64,000 bases of DNA from Neglectibacter timonensis (GTDB lineage: Bacteria > Bacillota > Clostridia > Oscillospirales > Acutalibacteraceae): contig NZ_LT160639.1 in assembly GCF_900048895.1 (NCBI RefSeq), forward strand, positions 479,523 to 543,522, read 5' to 3'. The notes below the pieces were generated by a model. That model had not been told where the DNA came from and ran no database searches. It saw only the letters and a program-made list of their open reading frames with translations. The first letter of the stretch is position 1. The number at the start of each line of letters is the position of its first letter. The position numbers and the translations under genes are program-made. Below, piece by piece: positions 26,345-36,287 of the stretch.

Positions 26345-27301
26345 ATGAAAAAAGCAGTATCAGCCATTGCGGCAGTCACCCTGTGCGCCGCGCTTCTCGC
26401 AGGCTGCGGCAGTACGGAAAACTTCGGCTCCTCCACATCTCCCGCATCCAATGAGAACTCCGCCTCCACTTCCGCCTCTTCAGCATCGGGCGAGTCCAGC
26501 GCTGCAAGCACTTCCGCTTCCGGCCCCATCACCGTGATCTCCCGGGAAGACGGTTCCGGCACACGGGGCGCATTTATCGAGCTCTTCGGTGTGGAGCAGA
26601 AAGATGACAGCGGAGCAAAAGTGGATTACACCACCGAGGATGCGGAAATCTCAAACAGCACCGAGGTCATGATCCAGTCTGTGGCCGGAAACACCGCCGC
26701 TATCGGCTACATCTCCCTGGGTTCCTTGGACGAGACGGTAAAAGCTGTAAAAATCGACGGTGCAGAAGCTACCGTAGACAACATCAAGAGCGGTACTTAC
26801 AAGGTGTCAAGACCCTTTAACGTTGCCATGAAGGGCGACTCCGCCAATGAGGTTGCCAAAGATTTTCTCGCCTACATCATGAGCCAGGAAGGCCAGGCCG
26901 TAGTTTCTGAAAAAGGTTATATTGGTGACGACAGCGCCGCGCCCTACGCCGGCACCAAGCCCTCCGGCAAAATTGCCGTAGCCGGATCCTCCTCGGTTTC
27001 TCCGCTGATGGAAAAACTGATTGAAGCTTATCAGGCTTTGAACCCCGGCGCCGACATCGAACTTCAGACCAGCGATTCCACCACCGGTATGACCAACGCC
27101 ATTGACGGCGTGTGCGATCTGGGCATGGCTTCCCGTGAGCTCAAACAGGAAGAACTGGATGCAGGCCTTGTAAACACAGTGATTGCCACCGATGGCATAG
27201 CGGTCATTGTAAACAATGATTCTCCCATCGACGAACTGACAAGCGACCAGGTAAAAGCCATCTATACCGGTGAAACCACCGATTGGTCCGAGCTTGCCTA
27301 A
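26345..27301 (+). CDS. pstS: phosphate-binding lipoprotein of the Pst ABC transporter
   Basis: Captures phosphate outside the membrane. The 318-residue protein has a signal peptide with lipobox LLAGC (Cys21), a Ser/Ala-rich linker, and two internally similar lobes. The phosphate contacts are recognisable in REDGSGTRGAF, TEVMIQSVAGN, the second-lobe AGSSSVSPLMEKL and DLGMASRELK. The second lobe precedes the usual ending, giving a slightly rearranged order compared with E. coli PstS but normal for Clostridia. It is the first gene of the pst-pho operon and is followed by a hairpin before pstC. Confidence 0.93.
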   Translation: MKKAVSAIAAVTLCAALLAGCGSTENFGSSTSPASNENSASTSASSASGESSAASTSASGPITVISREDGSGTRGAFIELFGVEQKDDSGAKVDYTTEDAEISNSTEVMIQSVAGNTAAIGYISLGSLDETVKAVKIDGAEATVDNIKSGTYKVSRPFNVAMKGDSANEVAKDFLAYIMSQEGQAVVSEKGYIGDDSAAPYAGTKPSGKIAVAGSSSVSPLMEKLIEAYQALNPGADIELQTSDSTTGMTNAIDGVCDLGMASRELKQEELDAGLVNTVIATDGIAVIVNNDSPIDELTSDQVKAIYTGETTDWSELA

Positions 27302-27335
27302 AATACTCGAACACTGACAGAAAGGGACTGGCAGA

Positions 27336-27353
27336 GGGCGGGCTTCCCCGCCC
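27336..27353 (+). terminator. GC-rich stem-loop between pstS and pstC
   Basis: GGGCGGG (27336-27342) pairs with CCCGCCC (27347-27353) around CTTC, without a T-run. Such stems after pstS commonly keep the binding-protein message more abundant than the downstream genes. Confidence 0.55.
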
Positions 27354-27392
27354 CTACGGCCCCCTTTCCTCGTAGGAGGACGATTCAAACTT

Positions 27393-28274
27393 ATGAAGAC
27401 GATACGGGCCGCGAGAACCAGCGGCCATCTGCGAGAGCGCGTGATGCGCCTGGTATTTCTGATTGCCGCCTGCGTTTCGATTCTCTGTGTGGCGCTGATC
27501 TGCTTTTACCTTTTTCTGAACGGTATCCCAGCCATTGCCGAAATCGGGCCCTTCAATTTCCTTCTGGGAACAAAATGGGCCCCCAGTAATGATAAATTCG
27601 GTATCTTTCCCATGATTTTAGGCAGCATCTATGTGACCGCCGGCGCCATTCTGGTGGGAGTGCCTCTGGGTCTGCTTACCGCCATCTTCCTGGCGCGTTT
27701 CTGCCCCAAACGGCTCTACCGGTTTTTGAAGCCTGCGGTAGATCTGCTGGCAGGCATTCCTTCCATTGTATACGGCTTTTTCGGGCTGATGGTCGTCGTG
27801 CCCGTGATGCAAACCCTGTGCGGCGGCAGCGGAAAGAGCATTCTCACCGCTTCCGTCCTGTTAGGCCTGATGATTCTGCCCACCATAATCGGCGTCTCCG
27901 AAACGGCAATCCGCGCCGTACCGGACAGCTATTATGAGGGCGCTCTGGCTCTGGGCGCCAGTCACGAACGCAGCGTATTCTTTGTTACCGTACCGGCCGC
28001 CAAATCAGGAATTCTAGCGGGAGTGGTGCTGGGCGTGGGCCGGGCCATCGGTGAAACCATGGCGGTTATCATGATCGCCGGCAATCAGCCCAGAATTCCC
28101 AGCAGCATTCTGGAGGGCGTACGCACCCTGACGGGCAATATCGTCATGGAGATGGGCTACGCCACCGGCCTGCACCGGGAAGCTTTGATCGCTACGGGAG
28201 TGGTGCTGTTTGTCTTTATTCTGCTGATTAACCTGCTGTTTTCTATCTTGAAAAGGAGGGAGAATAACGGATGA
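27393..28274 (+). CDS. pstC: phosphate ABC transporter permease PstC
   Basis: A 293-residue inner-membrane permease with six hydrophobic segments. Signatures seen are GIFPMILGSIYVT, DLLAGIPSIVYGFFGL and the ATPase-contact segment ALALGASHERSVFFVTVPAAKSGI. It pairs with PstA. AGGAGG lies upstream of ATG 27393 with a 13-nt spacing. The stop overlaps the pstA start by 4 nt (ATGA), indicating translational coupling. Confidence 0.95.
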   Translation: MKTIRAARTSGHLRERVMRLVFLIAACVSILCVALICFYLFLNGIPAIAEIGPFNFLLGTKWAPSNDKFGIFPMILGSIYVTAGAILVGVPLGLLTAIFLARFCPKRLYRFLKPAVDLLAGIPSIVYGFFGLMVVVPVMQTLCGGSGKSILTASVLLGLMILPTIIGVSETAIRAVPDSYYEGALALGASHERSVFFVTVPAAKSGILAGVVLGVGRAIGETMAVIMIAGNQPRIPSSILEGVRTLTGNIVMEMGYATGLHREALIATGVVLFVFILLINLLFSILKRRENNG

Positions 28275-29161
28275 CCGATATGGAGGCCCTTAAAATCACC
28301 CCTATCAATAAAGTTACACCGCAGCAGGCGCTCCGCCGGTACCGGAATTCTCCTCTTTCCCTGATCCTGCGCCTGCTTGTGACTCTGTCGGCAATCCTGA
28401 CTGTGGCGGTGCTGCTGTTCCTGATCGCTTATATCGTTGTCATGGGCGTACCCAACCTGAAGCCCTCGCTTTTTTCGCTGGAATATAACAGCGAAAACGC
28501 CTCTCTCTTCCCCGCCCTGATCAACACCGTGCTGATGACGCTGCTCTCCCTGATCGTCGCAGTGCCCATCGGTATTTTTTCCGCTATCTATCTCGTGGAG
28601 TATGCACGCCGCGGCAACCGGTTGGTGAAGGTGGTACGTGTGACCGCTGAGACACTCTCCGGCATTCCCTCCATCGTTTACGGTCTGTTCGGTTTCCTGT
28701 TTTTCGGAGTGTCCTTTGGCTGGGGTTATTCCATGCTGGGCGGAGCGCTGACCATGGCCATTATGATTCTGCCCCTCATCATGCGCACCACGGAGGAAGC
28801 GCTCATGAGCGTCCCCGATTCCTTCCGGGAGGGCAGCTTTGGCCTGGGCGCCGGCAAACTCCGCACTGTGTTTCAGATTATCCTTCCCTCTGCCATGCCC
28901 GGCATACTTTCCGGCGTGATTCTGGGAATCGGCCGTATCGTCGGGGAGACGGCGGCCTTGATGTTCACTTCCGGCACAGTGGCTAAGGTTGCCCTGAACC
29001 CCATGAGCTCAGGACGTACTCTGGCCGTTCACATGTATAACCTCCTGAACGAGGGACTTGCCCGTGAAGCGGCCTACGCCACTGCGGTAGTGCTCCTGCT
29101 GCTGGTGGTGGCCATTAACGCGCTCTCCTCATTTGTGGCAAAGAAATTCTCCAAAATATAG
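28271..29161 (+). CDS. pstA: phosphate ABC transporter permease PstA
   Basis: A 296-residue permease, the partner of PstC. ETLSGIPSIVYGLFGF, EEALMSVPDSFREGSFGLGAGK and GIGRIVGETAALMFTSG are the conserved PstA blocks, and about six membrane segments are present. The start overlaps the pstC stop. It is followed 40 nt later by pstB. Confidence 0.95.
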   Translation: MTDMEALKITPINKVTPQQALRRYRNSPLSLILRLLVTLSAILTVAVLLFLIAYIVVMGVPNLKPSLFSLEYNSENASLFPALINTVLMTLLSLIVAVPIGIFSAIYLVEYARRGNRLVKVVRVTAETLSGIPSIVYGLFGFLFFGVSFGWGYSMLGGALTMAIMILPLIMRTTEEALMSVPDSFREGSFGLGAGKLRTVFQIILPSAMPGILSGVILGIGRIVGETAALMFTSGTVAKVALNPMSSGRTLAVHMYNLLNEGLAREAAYATAVVLLLLVVAINALSSFVAKKFSKI

Positions 29162-29201
29162 CCGGGCCGCCTATTCCGGATGATTTTCAAGATAAGGATG
29201 G

Positions 29202-29963
29202 ATGAAATTACTTATGGATAAAATTTCGGTCAGCGATCTGGATCTCTACTACGGTGATTTCAAAGCGCTGAAAAACGTCAACCTTCGTGTCAGTCCCAAC
29301 GAGGTCACCGCCTTTATCGGTCCTTCCGGCTGCGGAAAATCCACGCTGCTCAAAAGCCTGAACCGTATGAACGACTTGGTCGAGGGCTGCAGAATCACGG
29401 GAAAAATTCTGTTGGACGGGGAAGATATCTATGGTGATATCGATGTAAACCATCTGCGGAAACGCGTTGGCATGGTTTTTCAAAAACCCAATCCCTTCCC
29501 CATGAGCGTCTACGACAATGTGGCCTATGGCCCGCGCACTCACGGCATCCGTTCCAGAGTGAAGCTGGATGAGCTCGTTGAAAAATCCCTGCGGCGGGCC
29601 GCTATCTGGGACGAGCTGAAAGACCGGTTGAAAAAAAGCGCTCTGGGCCTTTCCGGAGGCCAGCAACAACGCCTGTGCATTGCCCGTGCCCTGGCCGTGG
29701 AACCGGAGGTACTCCTGATGGATGAACCCACCAGCGCCCTGGATCCTATTTCCACCTCAAAAATCGAGGACCTTGCAACAGAACTGAAATCAGATTATAC
29801 TATCGTTATTGTCACGCACAACATGCAGCAGGCAGTACGCATTTCCGACAAGACCGCTTTCTTCCTTCTGGGGGAGCTGGTGGAATTTGGCCCCACGGAG
29901 AAACTGTTCTCCATGCCCTCCGATAAGCGCACCGAAGACTATATCACTGGGAGGTTTGGATAA
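29202..29963 (+). CDS. pstB: phosphate ABC transporter ATPase PstB
   Basis: Powers phosphate uptake. The 253-residue ATPase has Walker [21 protein letters not shown], signature [16 protein letters not shown], Walker [14 protein letters not shown] and the switch His in VTHNM. NRMNDL and [18 protein letters not shown] are specific to PstB. The start may be ATG 29202 (AAGGA very close) or ATG 29214; the second would begin MDKISVSD as most homologues do. The stop codon directly abuts the GTG of phoU. Confidence 0.95.
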   Translation: MKLLMDKISVSDLDLYYGDFKALKNVNLRVSPNEVTAFIGPSGCGKSTLLKSLNRMNDLVEGCRITGKILLDGEDIYGDIDVNHLRKRVGMVFQKPNPFPMSVYDNVAYGPRTHGIRSRVKLDELVEKSLRRAAIWDELKDRLKKSALGLSGGQQQRLCIARALAVEPEVLLMDEPTSALDPISTSKIEDLATELKSDYTIVIVTHNMQQAVRISDKTAFFLLGELVEFGPTEKLFSMPSDKRTEDYITGRFG

Positions 29964-30650
29964 GTGAGAAACAGATTTGACGAACAGTTGGAACAGCTCA
30001 ACGTGGAGCTGATCAAGACAGGAGCCCTGTGCGAGGACGCCATCTCCACCACGGCCAAGGCTTTGATCGACAATGACAGAGAACTGGCACGGAGGGTCAA
30101 GCCCATTGAACGCGAGATTGACCAAAAAGAGCGGGATATCGAATCCCTATGTATGAAACTGCTCCTGCAGCAGCAGCCGGTGGCAAGAGATCTCCGGCAG
30201 ATATCCTCTGCTCTAAAGATGATTTCCGACCTGGAGCGCATCGGCGACCAGGCTTCCGACATCGCGGAAATCCTGCCCTATCTGCAGGGGAGCGTTTCCG
30301 AGAGCAAGCTGCATATCAAGGAAATGGCGCAGGCTACCATCAAAATGGTGACCGACAGCATCGAATCCTTTGTCCGCAGGGATCTGCCGCTCGCCCGGTC
30401 CGTCGTGGAATACGACAATGTGGTGGACGGATTATTCAACAAGGTAAAAACAGAATTGATCCGCCTGATCTCGGAGGACAGCAATAACGGCGAATTCTGT
30501 ATCGATCTGCTGATGGTGGCAAAATATTTCGAGCGCATCGGTGATCACGCGGTCAATGTAGCGGAATGGGTACAGTATTCCCTGACAGGCAGAAAAGGCT
30601 CGCTCCTGGCGGATGCAGATGATATTCCATGGACAGAAGACATGGCCTGA
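29964..30650 (+). CDS. phoU: phosphate signalling protein PhoU
   Basis: A 228-residue all-helical protein made of two similar three-helix bundles, each with the metal-cluster motif: DLERIGDQASDIAE near residue 92 and FERIGDHAVNVAEW near 190. It represses Pho signalling by linking PstSCAB to the sensor kinase. The start is GTG immediately after the pstB stop; coupling to pstB translation is likely. It is followed by the response regulator gene. Confidence 0.95.
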   Translation: MRNRFDEQLEQLNVELIKTGALCEDAISTTAKALIDNDRELARRVKPIEREIDQKERDIESLCMKLLLQQQPVARDLRQISSALKMISDLERIGDQASDIAEILPYLQGSVSESKLHIKEMAQATIKMVTDSIESFVRRDLPLARSVVEYDNVVDGLFNKVKTELIRLISEDSNNGEFCIDLLMVAKYFERIGDHAVNVAEWVQYSLTGRKGSLLADADDIPWTEDMA

Positions 30651-30727
30651 CTGCCGGTCCTGTCCGTCTGAAAAACCCACGCAGAAAGGAAGGGGCCGCC
30701 CGGCACGGAGCCGTCGCGGTATTCGAT

Positions 30728-31405
30728 ATGATCTATTTTTTGGAAGATGACAACAGCATCAGGGAGCTGGTGGTTTATACCATGAATTCCACTGGCTTTG
30801 ACGCTGTGGGATTTTCAAAACCCAGAGAGTTCTGGGCCGCTATGGAACAGGAGCTGCCAAGCCTTATACTTCTGGACATCATGCTTCCGGAAGAGGATGG
30901 CCTGCAGATTCTGAAAAAGCTGCGTGCCGCCTCCGCCACCAAAAAGCTTCCCGTAATGATGCTCACCGCCAAGGACAGCGAGTACGACAAGGTATTGGGT
31001 CTGGATAGCGGCGCGGACGACTATATGCCCAAGCCCTTCGGCATGATGGAGCTTATGGCCCGTATTAAGGCCCTGCTGCGGCGTGCGGGCGCCGCGGAGG
31101 AAAACGCACGGGAATATGCGCTGGGCGGGCTCTTCGTCTCCCCTGCAAGACATCTGGTGAAGGTGGACGGCAAGGAAGTGCAGCTTACCCTGAAGGAATT
31201 CGAACTGCTTTGCTATCTGCTGGAAAATGACGGCGTGGTACTCACCCGCGACAAGATCCTCACCAGGATCTGGGGCTATGATTTTGACGGCGAAACCCGC
31301 ACCGTGGATGTGCACGTGCGCACCTTGCGCCAAAAGCTGGGCAGCTGCGGCGGCATTGTGGAAACCGTACGCGGCGTGGGGTACAAAATAGACTGGAAAG
31401 GGTAA
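30728..31405 (+). CDS. phoB: OmpR-family response regulator (PhoB/PhoP type)
   Basis: A 225-residue DNA-binding regulator. The receiver domain has acidic residues EDDNS, phospho-acceptor Asp50 in LLDIMLPEEDG, T/A switch LTAKDS and Lys in YMPKPFG. The winged-helix effector domain includes LTLKEFELLCYLLEN and ETRTVDVHVRTLRQKLG. ATG 30728 was chosen because MIYFLEDD is the natural N-terminus, although no ribosome binding site lies at normal distance. Its place after phoU and before a PhoR-like kinase shows it controls the pst operon, probably via the TTTAACA repeats before pstS. Confidence 0.9.
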   Translation: MIYFLEDDNSIRELVVYTMNSTGFDAVGFSKPREFWAAMEQELPSLILLDIMLPEEDGLQILKKLRAASATKKLPVMMLTAKDSEYDKVLGLDSGADDYMPKPFGMMELMARIKALLRRAGAAEENAREYALGGLFVSPARHLVKVDGKEVQLTLKEFELLCYLLENDGVVLTRDKILTRIWGYDFDGETRTVDVHVRTLRQKLGSCGGIVETVRGVGYKIDWKG

Positions 31406-31414
31406 CAGAAACCC

Positions 31415-33088
31415 ATGAGAAAAAAGATATTTAAAAGTATGTGCCTGACAGCGCTGCTCACGATCCTCCTCTCCTCCCTGCTCATCACGGTAGTGTATTA
31501 CGGCGATTTTGAATCCCGGATGAAAAGTGAAGTCCGGGCAGAAACGGATTATATCAAAAGCGCGGTAGAGCTTTCCGGCGCCGGCTATCTCTCTGGCCTG
31601 CCTGATTCCCAGAACCGGGTGACTCTCATTGACGAAACCGGCAGGGTGCTCTACGACAGCTATGCGGACCCTTCCACCATGGAGAACCACAGAGACCGGC
31701 CAGAGGTTCAAAAAGCCCAGACCGGCGGTGCGGGCGAAGATACCCGCACGTCCGACACACTCTCAAAACAGACCTTCTACTATGCGGTAAAGCTGGCAGA
31801 CGGCCAGGTGTTGCGGGTAGCCTCCACCACAGATACGGTTTTGGCCGCCATCTTGGGTCTGCTTCCCTGGATTTTGGGAGCTGCTTTGCTGGTAGCCGCC
31901 GTCACTTCCGTCTTCTCCAGCTTTCTCACCCGGAAGATTGTGGAGCCCATCAACAGGTTGGATCTGGAGCATCCGGCTGACAACATGGCCTATGACGAAA
32001 TGGCCCCGCTGCTGGCAAAAATCAACCGGCAGAACGAAGTCATTTCCCGTCAGATGCGCTCTCTTAAAGAAAAGCAGGAGGAATTCACCTCCATCACTGA
32101 AAACATGAGCGAGGGGTTCCTGGTTCTGGACCAGAACACAGATATTCTTTCTTATAATACCAGCGCCCTGCGGCTGCTGGGCGCTGTGGACCTCTCCCCC
32201 TCTGAAATCCATGCCAGCGCCCTGACCCTGAACCGAAGCACAGGCTTCCGCAAAGCGGTGGATACCGCCCTGAAAGGAACCCGAAGCGAACAAGTTCTTC
32301 ATCTGGACAGCCGGTGCTGCCAGGTGATGGCCAACCCGGTACTACGCGACGGGAAGGTAATGGGTGCTGTGGTGGTCATTCTGGACATCACGGAGCGGGA
32401 AGAACGGGAAAACCTGCGCAGGGAGTTTACAGCCAACGTCTCCCATGAGCTGAAAACCCCGCTTACCTCCATCTCCGGCTTTGCTGAGATTATCCAGAAC
32501 GGGATAGTAAAACAGGAAGACATTCCACGGTTTGCCGGAAATATTTATCTGGAATCCCAGCGGCTGATCTCCTTAGTGGATGACATTCTGAACCTTTCTC
32601 GCCTGGACGAAGGTGAGGTTCCTCTGAAGTGGGAAGCCATCAACCTTCTGGCCCTGGCGGAGGATGTCGCAGCCCGCCTGAAGTCCACGGCCAAAAAGAA
32701 TGGCGTGGTCCTCACAGTATCCGGAGAGAGAACCGAGATCAGCGGCGTCAGAAGCATTGTGGATGAAATGGTCTACAACCTCTGCGACAATGCAGTCAAG
32801 TACAACCGAAAAAACGGGCGGATTTCCATTGCCGTGCAGAAGACCGCAGAAGGCGTCTCCCTCACCGTGGCGGACACTGGCATCGGCATCCCCACTGCTG
32901 ATCTGGACCGTGTATTTGAACGCTTTTACCGGGTGGACAAAAGCCATTCCAAGGAGATCGGCGGCACAGGCTTAGGCCTCTCCATTGTCAAGCACGGCGC
33001 GGCTTACCATAACGCCCGTGTCACTCTGGAAAGCACAGAGGGCGTGGGAACTGCCGTCACTCTGATTTTTCCGAACATTCCCACATAA
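31415..33088 (+). CDS. phoR: PhoR-like sensor histidine kinase
   Basis: A 557-residue membrane kinase. It has a signal-anchor segment (about 8-28), an extracytoplasmic region, a second membrane segment (about 145-170), a HAMP-like linker, a PAS domain (about 215-325), the dimerisation domain with the phospho-His in NVSHELKTPLTS near 344, and an ATPase domain with N (DNAVKYN), G1 (DTGIGIP), F (FERFYRVDK) and G2 (GGTGLGLS) boxes. It begins 9 nt after the regulator stop. It presumably reads phosphate status through PhoU and PstSCAB, not a ligand directly. Confidence 0.92.
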   Translation: MRKKIFKSMCLTALLTILLSSLLITVVYYGDFESRMKSEVRAETDYIKSAVELSGAGYLSGLPDSQNRVTLIDETGRVLYDSYADPSTMENHRDRPEVQKAQTGGAGEDTRTSDTLSKQTFYYAVKLADGQVLRVASTTDTVLAAILGLLPWILGAALLVAAVTSVFSSFLTRKIVEPINRLDLEHPADNMAYDEMAPLLAKINRQNEVISRQMRSLKEKQEEFTSITENMSEGFLVLDQNTDILSYNTSALRLLGAVDLSPSEIHASALTLNRSTGFRKAVDTALKGTRSEQVLHLDSRCCQVMANPVLRDGKVMGAVVVILDITEREERENLRREFTANVSHELKTPLTSISGFAEIIQNGIVKQEDIPRFAGNIYLESQRLISLVDDILNLSRLDEGEVPLKWEAINLLALAEDVAARLKSTAKKNGVVLTVSGERTEISGVRSIVDEMVYNLCDNAVKYNRKNGRISIAVQKTAEGVSLTVADTGIGIPTADLDRVFERFYRVDKSHSKEIGGTGLGLSIVKHGAAYHNARVTLESTEGVGTAVTLIFPNIPT

Positions 33089-33134
33089 AGCAGGAGAGCC
33101 GCAGGAGTTTTTACTCCTGCGGCTCTCCTGCTTT
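33087..33134. terminator. bidirectional terminator, 22-bp stem
   Basis: Arms 33087-33108 and 33113-33134 pair perfectly around TTTT, with A-run and T-run flanks. It ends both phoR and the convergent GH38 gene. Confidence 0.92.
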
Positions 33135-33153
33135 ATTCATTGGTCTCTTCTTT

Positions 33154-36012
33154 TTATGCCAGCTTCACAATTGCCGCCGTATGGGGTGCCATCTGGAAAG
33201 ATACCGTATTCTCCCTAACCTCAATGCTCCCCGGCAGAGGATTTCCCAGCACATCGCAGAAAACAGCGGAATACACCGGAAATGTCGGAGTTAACGATAC
33301 CGAGGTCTCTTTTCCACAGGTTTCATAGAGCCTCACAGCCATGCCGCCGTCCAAGGTCTGAACGCCGGAGACCACTGCCGTACCACATTCCGTCTTGAGG
33401 AACGCGCCCTCTGGAGAGAGCTCTCCCTTCTGAAAGCTTCCGGACTGATAGGCCAGCGGATGATTGAGCGCAAAGGCTGTATCCTCCAACTCTTTGGGAC
33501 AGTTCCCGCATAGGACAATATGCAGCCGAATTTCGTGAACGCCACGTTCCGGATAGGGATCCGGGGTATAGGTGGCATTGATCAGCGTACAGGAAAGATT
33601 GTTCTCATGTGCCCGGTAGCCGTATTTGCTGTCTGTGACCAGGGCCGCCGCACGGTTCCCGTATACTGCCGCGGCATACTGAAGGGCGGGCACGTCGATT
33701 CCAGCCTGCTTCCGGCACTGCGTTCCGCCGGGGACATCATAGAGATAGCGTTCCGCCTGTCTGAGCGGCAGCCAATAAATCAGTACGGGCACCGGCCCTT
33801 CATGGGCGCTCTCCTCGCTCCAGTCCACCTTCAACGCAACGTCCAGGCTGGAGGAGTCCTTTTTCAGGGTGACGGCAGCCACGGCGCTGGAATGGGCAAA
33901 TTTCTGCTCTATTTCAAACCCATTCATCAGCTCGCCGGAAATGGGCCGGATGCTCATCGTTTCAAAGGCATCGGTCATCCGCTCATAGCGGCCGATATTC
34001 CAGGCGTCGGAGGTCCCGCGCTCCGTCCACACAAACCGCAGACCGCCCCGTTCTCCGGGACGAAGCAGCTCTTCCCCGCTGGTTTTATCTGTCAGAGAAA
34101 GCAGCGCCCCGTCCATGCGGGAAAACTCAGCCCGCAGGCGGCTGTTTTCCAGCACATAGTTTTCAAAGGGCTTATGGGTGCGAATTTCCGGCTGCAGATA
34201 CACCGGATAGTCCTCCATTTCCTTTTCCGAAAGGGAAACTGTGGTATAGCCGAAGGCCGGAACGTGCACGGAGATCAGCATACGGAAATATTTGTGATCC
34301 CAATAGGTCTGCAGCTCCCTGTCCAGCAGCTGGAAGGGCAGAATCTGTCCGTCTGCCCCAACCGCCTGCAGCAGGCGCAGGTCGCCTGTCCAGTCCCACA
34401 CGGTGATCTCGGCGGCCTCCTCCCGGTCTATAGGCGCGGAGTTAAAGAAATGATAAAGCCGGGTTTTCCCGCCTCCTCTTTCCGGAGCGGGCACGCCGGT
34501 AAAGCGTTCCACCCCGTAGCCCACGCCCGCGCCGAAGGACTGGCTGTCCGGATCTTTCTGGAACGGAAAACCCGTGGTATCGATCTGTCTGCACAGCCCC
34601 TGCAGGGACAGGCTGGTTCTGGTGTTGGCGATGGCCATGGCATGGGTAAACTGCCCCATGGCATGCTCCCGGCTGTCCTGCACGCAGGATCCGGTGAGAA
34701 TATCGTGAAAATGGGTGAACAGCACGCTTCGCCAAGCGGATTCATACGCCTTTTCCTCATAAGGCAAAGCGTCACGGGCTGCGGCAAATGTGTTCCAAAG
34801 CTGTGCGTCAAACAAAGCGGCCTCGCTGTGCCGGTTCGCCATCTTTATCCGGCTCTGGGTGGTGTAGCAGCCGGGGAAGATAACGTTGAGCTCATGCTCC
34901 ACCAGAGGAAGCTTCTCCCGCACAGCTTCCGCCTCCCGGAAAAATTCGCCTATGGTACCGAAACGAAGCTGCGGAAAGACGGGCCATTCCATCATTTCCT
35001 TTGCCCGCTCCAGATCCCGCCGGGTGGGCCCGCCGCCGTGGTCGCCCACGCCGTATACAACCAACCCGGTTTTCAGCCCGCCGGAACGGCGGGAAACATC
35101 CAAAAGCCCCAATGCTGGAAGCGGTGTGATGCCGCTGTTATACCAATACTGCTCTCGGTAAACCAACATTTCTTTTCCGGAAGGCGCACGCCAGCGGTAC
35201 AAGGCGTTGTCCCCATCCAAGCCGCGGCAATGATAATAATATTTAACGCCGCCCAGCGCGTCCAATTCCGGCAAATTGGCGCTGTGGCCAAAAGTGTCCG
35301 GTGAAAAATCAATGTTGAGGGCTTGAGGATCGATCCCCCAGGATTCCTGTAAGTATTTCTTAGTATACCGGATATGATTCAGCAGGGATTCGGCAGAGGG
35401 CATGTTTTTATCCGTCTCCACCCACGCCGATGCAGTAACCTCCCAGCGCCCTTCCTGAATCCGCTTCTGAATGGATTCCTTCAATTCAGGGGCATACTCT
35501 TCAATGATTTGATAGACGGAAGCCTGAGATTGGGAAAAACAGAAATCCGGATACTCCTCCATCAGCTTGAGCATGGTCTGGAAGGTGGCCACAGTGGACG
35601 CCACAGTCTCATGCCAGCTCCACATCCAGTTCATATCGATATGGGCATGGGCCGCCAGAATCAGTGCGTACTGCTTTGCCTCCTTTTGCAGGGGCAGCAG
35701 CAGCTTTTCCCCCTCCAGGCAGGCTTCTTTCGTCAGCACGCCGTCCTCGTCCATCCTCTCCCGGAGGAAATCCAGGGTCGCTTCCACGGCCCCGTCATAA
35801 CAGCCATCCAATTTCTTTGAAAGCCCGATACAAAATTCTGTTTCCGCCAGGATTCGGCGGATATAGGGATTCGGCATGGTAATTTTCCAGAATTCCTCCT
35901 GGGGCATGCCAAAGGTCTCTTCATAATGAACCTTTTCCCGGTTTCCTCCTACCCTGATTTTTAACCGTCTGTATTTTTCAGCTAATGTCAAGTCAATCCT
36001 TCCTTTCCACAT
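33154..36012 (-). CDS. GH38 alpha-mannosidase
   Basis: A cytoplasmic enzyme of about 952 residues predicted to cleave alpha-mannosidic bonds using a divalent metal. AHAHIDMNWMWSWHE near residue 117 provides the His and Asp metal ligands, and the nucleophile Asp lies in IDFSPDTFGHSANLPE near 237. RWEVTASAWVETDKNMPS and the mid-domain DILTGSCVQDSREHA are typical of GH38. The beta-rich C-terminal half is complete. The start is ATG 36012; TTG 35991, with GGAAGG 6 nt before it, is an alternative. It is encoded apart from the mannoside operon but likely serves it. Confidence 0.92.
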   Translation of the reverse strand: MWKGRIDLTLAEKYRRLKIRVGGNREKVHYEETFGMPQEEFWKITMPNPYIRRILAETEFCIGLSKKLDGCYDGAVEATLDFLRERMDEDGVLTKEACLEGEKLLLPLQKEAKQYALILAAHAHIDMNWMWSWHETVASTVATFQTMLKLMEEYPDFCFSQSQASVYQIIEEYAPELKESIQKRIQEGRWEVTASAWVETDKNMPSAESLLNHIRYTKKYLQESWGIDPQALNIDFSPDTFGHSANLPELDALGGVKYYYHCRGLDGDNALYRWRAPSGKEMLVYREQYWYNSGITPLPALGLLDVSRRSGGLKTGLVVYGVGDHGGGPTRRDLERAKEMMEWPVFPQLRFGTIGEFFREAEAVREKLPLVEHELNVIFPGCYTTQSRIKMANRHSEAALFDAQLWNTFAAARDALPYEEKAYESAWRSVLFTHFHDILTGSCVQDSREHAMGQFTHAMAIANTRTSLSLQGLCRQIDTTGFPFQKDPDSQSFGAGVGYGVERFTGVPAPERGGGKTRLYHFFNSAPIDREEAAEITVWDWTGDLRLLQAVGADGQILPFQLLDRELQTYWDHKYFRMLISVHVPAFGYTTVSLSEKEMEDYPVYLQPEIRTHKPFENYVLENSRLRAEFSRMDGALLSLTDKTSGEELLRPGERGGLRFVWTERGTSDAWNIGRYERMTDAFETMSIRPISGELMNGFEIEQKFAHSSAVAAVTLKKDSSSLDVALKVDWSEESAHEGPVPVLIYWLPLRQAERYLYDVPGGTQCRKQAGIDVPALQYAAAVYGNRAAALVTDSKYGYRAHENNLSCTLINATYTPDPYPERGVHEIRLHIVLCGNCPKELEDTAFALNHPLAYQSGSFQKGELSPEGAFLKTECGTAVVSGVQTLDGGMAVRLYETCGKETSVSLTPTFPVYSAVFCDVLGNPLPGSIEVRENTVSFQMAPHTAAIVKLA

Positions 36013-36113
36013 GGTTTCAGCCCCATGACGCAGCGCCTGCAGTACCATACCGTACAGTTCTACTTTCGGTGCTCTTCCCAGCCGCTTCTGTGGACCGGCG
36101 CAGCTTTGTGATT

Positions 36114-36287
36114 CCACACCTGCGGTGGGCAGGCCGCGCCTCTTGGCTTCTGCAGTTTCCCAGCCAATTCAACACGCCATCGGCTTTCGCGGTCATTATA
36201 CCACACCTGCGGTGGGCAGGCCGCGCCTCTTGGCTTCTGCAGTTTCCCGGCCAGTTCCACGCGCCATCGGCTTTCGCGGTCATTATA
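36114..36287. repeat. two tandem 87-bp repeats carrying extended -10 promoter words
   Basis: Copies 36114-36200 and 36201-36287 differ at only a few positions, and the start of a third follows at 36288. On the minus strand each copy border contains TGTGGTATAATG, an extended -10 box pointing at the GH38 gene. The period is a multiple of three and one minus-strand frame is open through both copies, but the encoded repeat has no ribosome binding site and looks non-coding. The flank 36293-36396 is A/T-rich with a GTAAA/TTTAC hairpin after the PBP gene. Confidence 0.85.
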
